A DNA stretch of 37,224 nt from Reticulitermes lucifugus (taxonomy: Eukaryota; Arthropoda; Insecta; Blattodea; Rhinotermitidae). The DNA lies in the NCBI GenBank assembly GCA_026260175.1, contig JAKCWW010005281.1:1-37224 (forward strand), in the 5' to 3' direction. The translations under genes and the position numbers were made by a program. Below are positions 9,011-20,271 of this stretch, in pieces (position 1 is the stretch's first letter; every line of letters begins with the position of its first letter). Below the pieces are notes generated by a model. It ran no database searches and was not told the DNA's origin. It worked only from the letters and a program-made list of their open reading frames with translations.

Positions 9011-12000
9011 GCAAGTAAACAGCTTACGCGCCAGTAACTGTTTGTGTTCGCTCTACCGAATCCCGTAGTGTCTTTTATCCTGATTATCTGCCAACAGCAG
9101 AGTTTGTTCAGCTGGGCTAATCAGCTTGTCAACACATTATACTGTTATGCAACGTTAGCGATACTGATGTGATTATTGACGATTTCTATGGGACGGATCT
9201 TACAGCTACTGTATCTGCCTTTTTGCTACAATGCTTAGAAAGTTCTAACTTCGTACTCTTTTATAATTCCATTTATTTTGTATGGTCTGCATAATAATTT
9301 ATCAATATATGGCCCGTGGACTACGTGTGATGCGTGAACTTCAAAGGAAATTTCCACCTGAATGTAACTACTTCTTAAGACCGCCTGTGATACATTTCTG
9401 CATCTTCAAGCGAGTTAATTTTAGGCGGCGCTGCATTGCCTTTGGTGCCTCAGACGCTATTTTTGCCAACAGAAATAAGTTCCTAGTTTGCATAATGCTG
9501 TTGCACATGAATTTGTATTTAGTTTTCGAAAGTCATAAACAGAATGTTACAAAGCTCCATAAAAATCTGAATTTTTCATTTTTTTAGTTCGCTGTGAAGG
9601 AAGATAATTATCACGTAACTGACCGGTTGAAAGTCATAAAAAGTTTATACGTGCATTTTATTATTATGGTTTCAGTTGACTGCTCGTTTATGTTGATGTT
9701 TAAAAGTTTATATTTTGATTAAACATTTTTGTGTCTGTAAACGATAACGTACCCATCCTAACAAAAGTGGAGACTTTCTTTAAAAATTCAAGGCCGTATA
9801 TTGTTACTCTGGCATGGATTTATGTAAGGTCTGAAACTACAACTTATTAACTCAACTCAGCTAATACATACAGGAAAATAAACCTAGACTACGTATAGGC
9901 CTAGGCGTTTGTAGGTGTCTTTGTGTATTATAATAAACAGTAACTACATTAAAATTTATATTACTGATTGGAACAATTTTTGTGTTTTAAATGAAAAGAG
10001 TACAAAAATAGGACAGAAAGTCGCAGCGCCCGCTATTTAATATCGACAGGCCATCATTCACTAGATTGTAGCAAAGCTGGTACATACGCACAACTTGGCA
10101 GCTTTTGCTTATAAGAGAATGAATTGCACACATCTAAAAATGAATACTATTTTACAGCGTGGAAAACTGTTAATTAAACATTCCTTCAAACAAGAGGTAA
10201 ATATTTCAAAACCCCATAATTTCTGAAATTATTGCTGTAAGGTGGCTCTCGCTAACAATATTGTTGTGTTGCATTTATTGCTTGTCATTTATCTTTTCCA
10301 GAAGTTACAGAAATGCACGAAGTCGTGTATGTGTTTTATTTGGATACTAACATTAAATGACTTTGACGTTTGCTGCAATTCATTTGCATAAATTGAGGAT
10401 ATTTTATACAATTATAATATGACTGTACGACTGTTCTGCCACAAGGATTCAACAAGTCAGCATGCAAATGGTACAGATCTATGCTCCAATTTCGCTTGCT
10501 GTTGTGTGTAATTATTATAATTCATGAGTATGAAATGTTTTGGAATTTAAGTTATTTATTTATAGTACATTTAACGATGCCGTCGTTAAGTCAGGTTTAC
10601 AGGGTTGAGTGACTGAATGACTGTGAACATAATAAGAATGGATGTGGAAATTGGAGGTAGTGGCATAAATGGAGGCCCAATCAAGGTATTTGTCTCAAGA
10701 AACTGCGGCAACCCACCACGACCTTAGACTAGTGTTTGTGTCGGCCTCATTTCGACATTGGCACCTCCAAAATGCAAGTCAGTAATTTTGTTATTGATAA
10801 CCCGAATTCATTAATAAGTTCGTTAGTTAAATATAAATAATTACATGAGATTAAGTTAAGTAGGTTTATTATTAGAATAGCTAGGAATTGGCATCAGACA
10901 AATTTTCTCTTAATGGTGATATCAATGAATCTATCTACATGTTTTAAACTTCCATGTTATGTAAGTATCCATAATTAAATAACAGTAATCACATTACCCT
11001 ATTTTCCCATTCCTTTCTGTAGTTCTACCTATAAGGATGTGTGTTAGAGAAGTTCAGAAATTTGTTACCGATTTAAAACATTTTTACTGTTAGGTATATA
11101 GAGCTGATCATGTAGCATGCACGAAAGATATAAAAGAAACTGAATAAACGCCTTGCACCTAGATATTATTTCGTTTAGCTCTGACCTTCGGTAAATGTCC
11201 ACAAAAAGGAAATATCTGTATTAATTTATTTTATTATTCTTCATCAGCCAACTGACGGACAGATGGTGAGACTTATGTTTACACACTTTTTTAAGCTGTG
11301 TGGGGAAAGGTTTGAATAATGGAAGTGCGAAATCCTGCATATTAAACTGTAATTGACTTCAGTTGTTAGCCATATCATGTCTAATTTGTATTTGATTGTG
11401 ATTGGCGATATTAAAGGATGAAAATGGATTATGCTAATTGAAGCTTAACCAAGCATTGAAGGTAATTGCTAGGGTACAATTAAGGTTTTGGAAAGTAATT
11501 AATTGTAATTATGATTGAATCTAATGGGTTATAATATTCTATGACAAATGATCAACAACAGACATTCTACGTGACTGATAGATTATATTAAATTATGGTT
11601 ATGTTTTAAATGATTATTTCGACTGTAACAACATGTCAAAATTTATTTCGTGATTATTAGATTCTGATTGTCAAATTCAGGATTATGTCAGTCTTGATAA
11701 CCGAATACTAATTTTTCTGTAACTTACGTACATTTCTGGTCCGAGTTTCTTCTGAATGTAGAGGAAATACTTAATTTGCATTCATTAAAGCAATCCAAAG
11801 AAAGTGACCGTGTTAAACTTTATTATTATCCCATCAGTGTGAAATAAAGAAAATCTCATTGCTGGGTGCGTAAGCCTATAACATAATAATCCCTCTCTTC
11901 AGGCTAGCTAAACATGTAGATGCCAGGGAGATTAGATATCACGCTCTAACCACAAAACAAAAATTAATGCAAATTTTTATGCGATATGAGAATGACTGTA

Positions 12001-13555
12001 AATGAATTAGTGCGTATACGATCTAAACAGAACGCATTCTCACATACGTATTTATGTACCTACTCTTTTAAATCCAAGTCCTCATCCCTCTGGCAAAGTG
12101 TCGTTGGAGTAACTCAGAGTAGGCTACGACCTCTTCTTTAACACACTTTTCAATGTAAAAATTATTGTATAAATTCCGAGGATATTAAAGCAAATTTCAT
12201 GAAGATTACTGTCCTTTTGAATATAACACCGTGTGGTCTGGTAGAAATTTTCCACCCATTCAGAGGAAGATTTTGTTCTTTTCTTCAGGGTAGAAGAATA
12301 GAGTGAGCCGGAGAAGGCGGTGAAGTTTGTAAGAAAAATAACCTACAGAACGAGGGCCTGTGGGCCAGCCAGTAGAAGGTAGGAACCCAGAAAGTGGGGC
12401 GCGTGCTGTTGGTGCTGGCAGAGGACGGGTTTGAATCTTGAAAAACAACTGTTAACAATTTTTTTTAGATGTGTAGCAAAAGAAGAGGTATTGTGTCCCG
12501 CCGTTTCTGATTAGATGAAATGGAGGAAAGGAACACAAAGAGGAAATCACTGAAAGTGGCGACGTGAAGGTGGAAGACATGTTGAAATCGAAGAAAAGAG
12601 TGGAAAGAGTGATTTATAGGTGCTGAAAAAAGAAGAATGATTTTTTCCAAATCTGGGGGATAAACAGAAAAATTGAAGGAGGACGTTGACAAGGCAAGAT
12701 CTGATGCATGGGTGGGGGGGGGCAGGGGCTTCTTCCAATTATTTGGTAAATTTCTACCACTTTAGGCGGACACATGTAGAATACAGTACTCACTATGGAT
12801 TTTTAATAATATTCTTTCTTTTTCTTTCAAAATACTTATTTTGCCACAGGCGCATTTTTACTACAGATCGTAATTTTACTTTTTAAACAAATATTTAGCA
12901 GGACAATCTGCTTCCTTTTAAATAATTCCATATATAATACTTTTTGGGTCTCTGATGATGACTGAATAATTAACTGATAACATCAGTCTTATAAATAAGC
13001 AGATTAGTATCTTGAAAGTCGGAATTTGAGCAGGGAGACTGAGGGAGAAATTATAAAAATTTGGCCTGAGCTACATATGACAAAATTCGGGATTTGAGGG
13101 AAGCAAATATATGTAAAAATATTAACAAGACAGGCAGTGCATTTACAACATAACATGTAGAGGCATTCGCGTAACCACTTTTGCCGTTGAAAAGCAATAG
13201 GTATTACATACTCCGAGTGTGTGTCTGTAGCTTTAGTTATCCAACATGCAAAGCGCATGCACGGTATGATATTGTCATCTGTGGCCTGTCTGGCTCTATC
13301 ATATTTTCCACATTATCTCATAAACGGTACAATGTTCGGAAAGAAACTTATTAAACATACAACGTGTGTTTTGATTTTCTTTACATTTCTCATTCTGTGA
13401 AGAATTCAGCTAGATATTGTCATAAATGTACATAGGTCGTCATGTACAGTAATTGTTATTCTTTTCAGATTTTAATAAACTTGAATTTTCTCGACAGATT
13501 TCGAAAATCTTTTCAGCGAGAGCCGAGCTCTTCCATGCCAAAGGGTGCACAGAAG
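9011..13555. other. no recognised gene; scattered GC-richer blocks
   Basis: A 101-codon plus frame at 9282-9587 has no recognisable domain. A GC-richer block at about 10570-10790 opens with a 7-bp inverted repeat (TTAACGA/TCGTTAA, 10571-10589) and may be a decayed dispersed repeat. Another GC-richer block at 12300-12440 ends in a B-box-like GGGTTTGAATC and could be a worn SINE. A G run lies at 12714-12722. None of these is firm. Confidence 0.5.
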
Positions 13556-13595
13556 GACGGACGGACGGACGGATGGACAGATAGACAGACAGACA
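13556..13595. repeat. (GACG/GACA)n tetranucleotide repeat
   Basis: Imperfect tandem GACG, then GATG, GACA and GATA units. It encodes spurious Pro-Ser-Val repeats on the minus strand. Confidence 0.9.
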
Positions 13596-14546
13596 AAATA
13601 TGACGAAGCTAATAGTCGCTTTTCGCAGTATTGATAATGGCTCTAAAAACAGGAGCAATAGCGTTCAAATTGAGAGGCGATTAGCTGAAATGAGAAGAAA
13701 GGGGTCTTTAGGCTTAAGCTGTAAATTAAAACGTAGCTGGGGGAAATATTATATATATCATGCTGCACAATGCACGAAAGAAGCGACAGAGAATGAAAGA
13801 AATTGGAAATATGGTAATTGTGACGGGCAAGGAGAGAATCGAGAAGGGCAGGTACATGTTACTGGGGAAGGAAGAGAATGAAATATATTTATTCCCGAAT
13901 TGTTCAAGAACACAAACGTGATAAGAGGGGCTCGTGAGCATGAAGTGGCAAATGTGAATGAATGAAGGATGTAATTACTCATGTGTAAAAAGAGAGAAGA
14001 GTTGAGAAATTTGGGTACCTGTTTATACAAGTGGGGAAAACGAATGGGTAAAACAGAAAGAAGGCTGGAAGTAAGAAATGATTTGGTGGATAATATGGAT
14101 AGGTTAAATGATAATACTTTAGAATTAGAAAATAGAAACCAAGACGCGAAATGAGAACTGCAGAAACTTGGATCACCAGGCCTGTACTTTTAACTGAATT
14201 AAAAATCTATAGGAGAGGTAATGTGCGATAAAAGATATAGATTGTAAGATATATGGAGTGTTTACTGCAGATAACCAGGTGTTAGCGGGCAAATTTCCAG
14301 TGATGATGATGATAATAGTAATTGTATCTAAGCCTGAAATGTATACGACTGTTTAGATAAGCCAAAAAGAAATCAAAGAATTTTGATTGGATGAGTTAAA
14401 ATTTCGCGGACAGAGAAACAATATCCGTGCTGGAACTGGCATGCTAAATTATCACACTAGTAGGGGACAATAAATAATAAAACTTAACAACAATCGCTGA
14501 CAAAGCAGTGGAGCTTCGTCTTTTATCTCTTGTTCACTTAAAGTTA
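13596..14546. other. no recognised gene; purine-rich strand
   Basis: From about 13770 to 14120 the plus strand is strongly purine-rich (many GAGAA, GGAAG and AAAGA runs). Frames here (for example 13600-13881, plus, 93 codons) are open mainly because of that bias and show no domain. Confidence 0.5.
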
Positions 14547-14791
14547 CAGTAGAATCCCCGTATCCGCGGATTCGGTATCCGCGGTTTACCGCGGCCCGAA
14601 AATATTAACACATTCACTGCCAAAGTCGACCATGGTCGATTTAAGTACTTACGTTTTAGTTTGCCAGCGTCAACTTTAGTCGATCTAAAGTTTACTCTGC
14701 GCTTTTATATATAGGGTTCGCTACTATCCGCGGTTTTGGGCATCCGCGGTATGTCTTGGACGTATCACCCGCGGATACGGGGTGACTACTG
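14547..14791. mobile_element. pogo/Tigger-like MITE
   Basis: A 245-bp element flanked by TA on both sides (14545-14546 and 14792-14793). Terminal inverted repeats begin CAGTAG and continue through CCCCGTATCCGCGG; the two ends agree at about 20 of 23 positions. TA duplication and CAGTNGAA-type tips fit the pogo/Tigger branch of Tc1/mariner. Six CCGCGG boxes lie in the sub-terminal regions. The core is non-coding and contains two related 28-bp direct repeats (14618-14645 and 14662-14689, about 20 of 28 identical). Mobilisation would need a transposase from elsewhere. Confidence 0.85.
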
Positions 14792-15412
14792 TACTTCTTA
14801 AAATTTGGATTAATTCCTTTAAAGTTTAGCATTTGTTCATGAACTTTAAAATCAGACAACACTTTCTGGACTCTGGTGGCTGGACTGAGTTTGCAGATGC
14901 TATGCAGTATCATAGGCAGGCAAGTGGAAGTCACATCCTGCTGTAATCATGCCGAGTGCTTGCTTCTGTAACACAGCATGAACCGGTACTGAAATTCCGT
15001 ATCGAGTGTCTGGAGTACACCGCTTTCGTTCTGACCGACACGTGACGACATGAGAGAGGGGATCGATTGTGGATCCCTCATTCGGGAATAATACTAACAC
15101 ATATATACACAGAGTGAAAGAATGTACCATGTGGCGTAGTCACTCCCGCATTTTGCAAGCCGGTAATTCTGTTTTGTATTTTGTTTTTACTTTGTATTCC
15201 AATCTAAAGATTCATATTCGAATGTGACTATTAACGGCCAGTCCTATTTGCATAAAATGCATAATTTATAAGCGTTTTTTTGTTTCTTGTAATGTAAACC
15301 ATATATTAGAATGTTAGTCCTTGCAATACGTGGCTGAAGCTTAGGAATTCAGAGCATCGTATTAAACATGCCCATTCTTTAAAACAGCCCTCCCAAATGA
15401 CTAAAATATTGA
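14792..15412. other. no recognised gene
   Basis: Two minus frames of 76-80 codons occur, one running into the MITE. No domain is recognised, and no repeat is evident apart from the MITE edge. Confidence 0.5.
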
Positions 15413-15686
15413 CAATAATGGTACAAACAAATGCACAAAAGTATACGAAAATTAATTTTATACGCACAATGAACTCCTGCATGTTTCGCCCAAAAATGTG
15501 GCCACGTTCAGGGATATAATCTACAAGGGTTAACTATCTGTGCATTAGTTATGATACTCTTATAATTTAATTTTATACTTCTAATGCATGTAACCTTTGT
15601 ATTTTTATCCCTGAAGATAGGGGATTTCATTATGTGTATAAAACTAATTTTAGTAGACTTATGTCGATTTGATGGTACCATTCTTG
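15413..15686. mobile_element. fold-back element D, hammerhead-like core intact in outline in one arm only
   Basis: Left arm (about 15413-15560, read on the minus strand) and right arm (about 15575-15686, plus) align along their whole length: GTACCATT near the tips, GTATAAAA and TAATTTT, TTCATT, TATCCCTGAA, TAACC and TTGTA, then CTAATGCA near the centre. The right arm lacks about 25 bases corresponding to the hairpin and GAAA box of the left arm. The layout, with tips outside and the CTGA core reading outward, matches elements A and B, but the sequence has diverged. No coding sequence. Confidence 0.6.
15483..15511 (-). ncRNA. degenerate hammerhead-like core (element D, left arm)
   Basis: On the minus strand: CTGAACG where CTGANGA is expected (positions 8 and 9 changed), a hairpin of GGCCA with TGGGC, GAAA, then CATGC, in which the U before the cleavage position is replaced. 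It is recognised by its place in the fold-back element rather than by an intact core. Self-cleavage is not expected. Confidence 0.35.
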
Positions 15687-16302
15687 TGCATATTCCATTA
15701 ATGCAGGAGTCATGGATCATATAAAGTCTAAAGCACTAATTCATATTTTCTAAAACTTATGAAAGACAAGCGCATGTACAGTGTGTGTCTTACGCTAATA
15801 TATTTTTTTTTGTCTACGGCCTTGAACATATGGAATCTTTAAATCAGAAAGCCGAAGTACTACCAAATGCGAAAAGCAAAATGTACCTGTTTGACTCGCA
15901 CTTTTAACGTCCCAAACGCAGCATAAATAACTTTTGAAACATGTAGTTTAATATTATAATTGCATAGTTTGGTTACGTAACCAGTCCCAGTAAAACATAT
16001 GTAAACATGCCGATAACAAGACCAGAAAGAACACGTGTCTGCTTTGCATCAAAGCTAGTGCCACGCCCTCGAGTCTACCAGTGAATGTGGATGTTCAAGC
16101 CAAGTATATTCTTAACATTCCTTTGGCCGTGGAAAGGAGTTATATGTCTCGGAACAGTAATTCACATTGGTCCAAGTTTCTCTTCAATTGATGTAGATAA
16201 AACTATTGGCACAATGACTGTAATTAATAGCGGGTAGACAAAAACCACCGAAGGACAAATAAAAGGAAGTATGAATGATAGGAATTATGACGCTGTCTGT
16301 AG

Positions 16303-16333
<31 letters not shown>

Positions 16334-17590
16334 CATCCGGCATCCCTTCTGTTTTCTCACACGGTAAATTAGTTGCCCTTGATTTTTGTAATAAGTATAT
16401 TATCACGATTTAATTTCTTGTAGATGCTGAGGAAAGTCAATGTTTGACTAAATCTGGGTCCATGTTTCAACTCCAAAAACCTCGAATACATGGCAGAACT
16501 GTTGATGAGTCTATCGCTTATGAGTATATGTGCGTGCATACATGCATATAGGCTGCATACATGTATGAATACTTACGCTATGTATGCATGCAAGTATGTA
16601 CATGTATAGACTATAGGCCTACAACTACGCATATATGCCTGTTTCTTCATATGTATGTAAATCGATTTTAGAACTGCCAAATAATACTGGGTGCAAAAAA
16701 TTGTATAGAAAAATTCCATTATTGAGTTGTGGAAAAATATTTAGGATAAAATGTTTTAAAAGCCCTTTATCTAAAATTAAAACTTTAAAAATCGAAAAAA
16801 TTCTCTGAAATTTAAGTATGAACGTTTTAACTACAGGCCTAGAATTTTTTAATTCGGTGGCAGATTTTAACTTATTTGGTTTCTGTGTTTCATAAATAGC
16901 GTCGAAAGGAAGGATCTTTGCGTATCGCCAGATAGTCTTACATTGTGTGTGCTTGTGTGCGTGCTTGTGTGTACCTATGGCCCCTTCGATTTTGAAACTC
17001 AGTATCCTCACAGAGTAAACATACACGTCATACAAAGCACTCTGATATTCAAACACACTTGTAATAATAGCTAATGTGCTGTAAGGGACTCATCAATGTG
17101 CGAGCGTTTCTGCATCATTTTACGTGCGTTTCTGCATGAGAGAACACTGTGTTGGAGTCCGTATTGTATCTAGAACTACGGAGTAAAACATGACGAGCAA
17201 ATTACATTAGTTGCAGAGTTTCGCTTTAGAAACGTTACGTTTGTGGCTTATAATACGCACTTAAACAGACTGGAATTTCGTTATGTCTCTTGTTATCCAT
17301 AGTCTATTTGGTATTGATTAGTCGGCCACGATAATACTGAAAGGGCGTGCCGCATAACTTTATGCCTTACAAATCCATAGGAGGATAGTGAATGTAGGAA
17401 TCCACAAAGACCATATCTTGAGACGTAAACCACAACGGGAACATCGTAATAAATAAATAATTGTCTTTATTGCTGTCTTAAGTCTTTCTGTATGTTTATT
17501 ATATGTGTTTATGGTTGTATATGTGAATATGTGTGTATAAATATATACATGTTATGCAGACAAATGTACACAGTATTATGTTATTTAACA
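15687..17590. other. no recognised gene; simple repeats
   Basis: Contains a (TA)n tract at 16303-16328, a GTATGCATG-rich stretch at about 16540-16660 and TATG-rich sequence at 17490-17560. A 143-codon minus frame (16625-17056) shows no domain and is AT-rich, so I treat it as fortuitous. Confidence 0.5.
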
Positions 17591-17607
17591 AAATTTTATT
17601 AAATGTT

Positions 17608-17650
17608 GCCCAACATGTTTCTAGCCTATATAAGGCTCATCTTCAGGGGC
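17608..17650 (-). ncRNA. solo hammerhead-like motif C
   Basis: On the minus strand: helix I GCCC (complement of 17647-17650), CTGAAGA (complement of 17640-17646; position 7 tolerates any base in hammerheads), two extra bases, helix II AGCCT/AGGCT with a 5-base loop, one extra A, GAAA (complement of 17618-17621), the palindrome ACATGT as helix III, U as H17, then helix I GGGC (complement of 17608-17611). All core boxes fit and helices I and II are perfect over 4-5 bp, but the spacer bases around helix II are not classical. No inverted partner was found nearby; a GC-rich repeat begins 85 bp to the right. Confidence 0.45.
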
Positions 17651-17734
17651 TCTTTTGTTGAAATTACAACAGCTATATTATTGGTATATAAAATATATGT
17701 ATATATGTGTGTATAGATACTGTTTCACTTGAAA

Positions 17735-17945
17735 AAGTTGTGGTCGGGATATAATAACCGGTATAGCATTTCGTTACAGCCGGATAGTTTGGGATTTGAA
17801 CCCGGAGGGGTCAAGAATTTTTCACTTTCCGCACCCGTTCTGACCGGCTCTGGGGCCCACCCAGCCTCCTGTGCAATTGGTAACGGCGCAAATTCCCGGG
17901 GCCAAAGCGGCCGGGGCTTAACGTTGACCAATTACCCCCCAAGTA
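17735..17945 (-). repeat. GC-rich dispersed repeat (SINE-like)
   Basis: A sharply GC-richer block in AT-rich surroundings. On the minus strand it carries a tRNA B-box-like GGGTTCAAATCCC. Its conceptual translation (with AQEAGWAPEPVRTGAES) matches the spurious peptide produced by a dispersed repeat that is common in many arthropod assemblies. The frame is open on both strands only because of composition. The family name is unknown to me; it is more likely a SINE-type repeat than a gene. Confidence 0.5.
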
Positions 17946-19263
17946 GCGCCGAAGTTAATAATCAGTAGAACTATACCTCTATTCTCCCTCTGTGCCTGCA
18001 TGGAATGATACGGGGAGACCTTCACCTCACGTGACTAACCTTAAATTAAAGCTTTTGTTCTTCACGAAATCTCAATTTTTCTATGTTGCAGTCGCTCCGA
18101 ATTCTGTCGTTCAATCTGTAATCGAACTTCTTCTTTCACTCAGGAGAATGGAATCTCATTTCCTATTAGAAAAAAGTAGTGATTCGGCCGAAGCAATTCA
18201 AGGTGATGGATTGATTGAATTGATCGATGGTCTCAATTTTGCCGCGTAATCCTTGCTGTCACGCGGTTTGAAGACTCGTGGTCTGTTCTGATGGCTTCAG
18301 AACAAACAGAAGCGCCTGATTGCTGACACAAACACTTTTCTTCGTCCCAGCCATAGAGAAGAGCCCCCACACAGTCTTTATCTGCTCCGTCAAGTTCTGT
18401 TTACTGGATTGTGATGCTTATTTTTTTGTAAATGTGTGTGTAAAGATGAAGAAAGCGTGGACTTTGTGAACTTCTTCAGTATCTTGAAACTCCCTTGTTT
18501 TAGTTATGGTTCATTAACTCTTTTCACCAGCTGCGACTAATCGGGTAAAATGGGATAAATATTGCTGATGAATAGGAGAGAATCTTGAAGAAAAATGTCT
18601 TCGTTTTGTGTGAGGCAATATCACAGACATTTACTGTAGAGACTGAAATTTTACAAAATTTGGAATGAGTGTGTTCGTGTTTTTGTTACTATTCGAAAGA
18701 GCATAGGCATATTTTGGCTAATAAAAATGGGGGGGGGGCAAAGTCGACTATGGGTATTAGGAACTTTACGAATTAGTGAAGTTAGAAATAGGGGCAAGTT
18801 GGTTTAAACCAATCCTTAGTAAACATACATCTTTTCCCCCACTCTCACCACAACTTTTATTTGTCCCTCTTCAACTCAGTAGCCAAAAAATTATTTTTTA
18901 GTAGAAGAAATATTGGGTGTATTTGCCCCCCCGTCCGTCCGTCCGCCCAAGTTACGCCTATGCAAATGAAGAATCATCAGAATCCAATAAACATGCGCTA
19001 TTAGTTAAACCAACTGCTACTGCCATTTTCATAATAATCACATCGCTTTTCTCCGGCACGGTCGTGATTGTACAACCTACTAATTATAATTACTCTTGGT
19101 TGTATTTTAAAGGAATTCATACAAAATTCCTGTAACTTTATTAACATTAAAGAAAGTATAAGAAAGAACAAAAGATAAAGCAATCCCTTTCAAAGCCCAG
19201 AGGGTTCCAGGGATTGAGGCTCCCAGATTTCAAAAAAATTGGCAAATGAAAGTGGTAAGTTTG
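17946..19263. other. no firm gene
   Basis: A plus frame of 85 codons (17992-18249) contains an acceptor-like TTGCAG (ending 18091) followed by a moderately coding-like stretch, but there is no donor consensus or recognisable domain. Low-complexity tracts are a G run at 18729-18738 and GTCC repeats at about 18929-18945. Confidence 0.45.
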
Positions 19264-19445
19264 TCAACCCTGTAGACCGGTCACCTTTACCCCCAGGAAA
19301 TATTTCTGGTACTCATTTTTTAAAGGCTGAGTTGACCCCTGGGCCATAATGCGGCCGGAAGGATTATGTCGATAAAAAATTCCAATGACATCTTCGGGAA
19401 TCGAACCCGCGACCTTCCGGCTTGTTGTGCAGTGCCTCAACCAAA
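19264..19445 (-). mobile_element. tRNA-derived SINE (second family)
   Basis: On the minus strand it begins with an A-box-like TGGTTGAGGCACTGCAC (complement of about 19427-19443) and a B box GGGTTCGATTCC (complement of 19397-19408), in tRNA-like spacing. A tRNA-unrelated body with ATTATGGCCCAGGGGTCAAC follows. These are the internal RNA polymerase III promoter elements of SINEs. No clear target duplication was found, and the 3' end is approximate. Confidence 0.7.
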
Positions 19446-19988
19446 CAAAGAATAAAAGAACATTAAGGTGCACCTGGTGAAACCCCTTCAGTGTTTGGTA
19501 AATGTATGAAACTATTTAAGAATCCTGTCCAGTATCGACATTTATTATTGCGGGTATTGTATTTACAAATTCCTCTACAAGTGGATAGTTAGTTGTTAAT
19601 TTCCCTTGTCTTTAGCATCTGGGCGGGTCGTCTTAACGATTATTAGTGCATTATCTTCATTAACACCTTCCTCATTATCGCAGAATTATAAACGTAATTG
19701 CCGTTTCTTTTCATAATTATTAACCTCGTCATTAAGAGGGCTATTATAAAACCTAGTAAGTTTACACAGCAACAACTTTCCAGAATTGAGATCAGAAAGC
19801 GTCTTATTCGAATCTTAACCGCATTGGTCCCAAAAAGTAATAACGAAAAATTTCAGTAGCTTACCATATATCTTCAGGAGGATGCCGGAATGAACTTTTA
19901 CATTCGGTCAGGAATGTTTCCTTCCATGGCCTTATCTGTTCTTTCTCTTCTCACAATAATATTTATACCTTATTAGATGACTTACGAC

Positions 19989-20258
19989 AGCCGATCCCAG
20001 TGGCTGTGCAGTCTAAGGCGTGGGTCTTAGGCCGCTCGCTTACTAGGATCGTGGGTTCGAAAAAAAAAATCCCACCGAGGGCATGGATGTCTGTCTCTTG
20101 TGAGTGTTGTGTGTTGTCAGGTNNNNNNNNNNNNNNNNNNNNNNNNNNNNNNNNNNNNNNNNNNNNNNNNNNTGTGTCTCAAATGTGTGTGACCATGAAA
20201 CCTCGACGAAACGAGGAGGCCCAGGCCCATACAAGTCTGTCGAGCCATAAAGAAAAAG
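19989..20258 (+). mobile_element. tRNA-derived SINE with 13-bp target duplication (contains assembly gap)
   Basis: Flanked by perfect 13-bp direct repeats GATGACTTACGAC (19976-19988 and 20259-20271). The head holds an A-box-like TGGCTGTGCAGTCTAAGG and a B box GGGTTCGAA, followed by an A run. The body contains ATGTCTGTCTCTTGTGAGT and ends CTGTCGAGCCATAAAGAAAAA, an A-rich tail. The same head-body-tail order recurs on the minus strand at 27866-28095. SINEs are transcribed by RNA polymerase III and mobilised by LINE proteins. Fifty N characters interrupt the body. Confidence 0.85.
20123..20172. other. assembly gap (50 N)
   Basis: Exactly 50 undetermined bases inside the SINE. The round number suggests a placeholder rather than a measured length. 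Confidence 0.98.
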
Positions 20259-20271
20259 GATGACTTACGAC

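Noticed and set aside
9282..9587. 101-codon plus-strand frame downstream of the exon candidate
   Set aside because: No domain and no splice signals joining it to 8948-9010; start context is weak.
12260..12448. GC-richer block with a B-box-like GGGTTTGAATC, considered as a SINE
   Set aside because: No A box at the right distance, no tail, no target duplication and no convincing match to the other SINEs here.
12951..12999. CTGATGATGACTG sequence considered as another hammerhead core
   Set aside because: No GAAA box or helix III follows at the required distance.
16625..17056. 143-codon minus-strand frame
   Set aside because: No recognisable domain, AT-driven composition and a low-complexity HKHAHKHTQ segment from a TG-rich tract; treated as chance.
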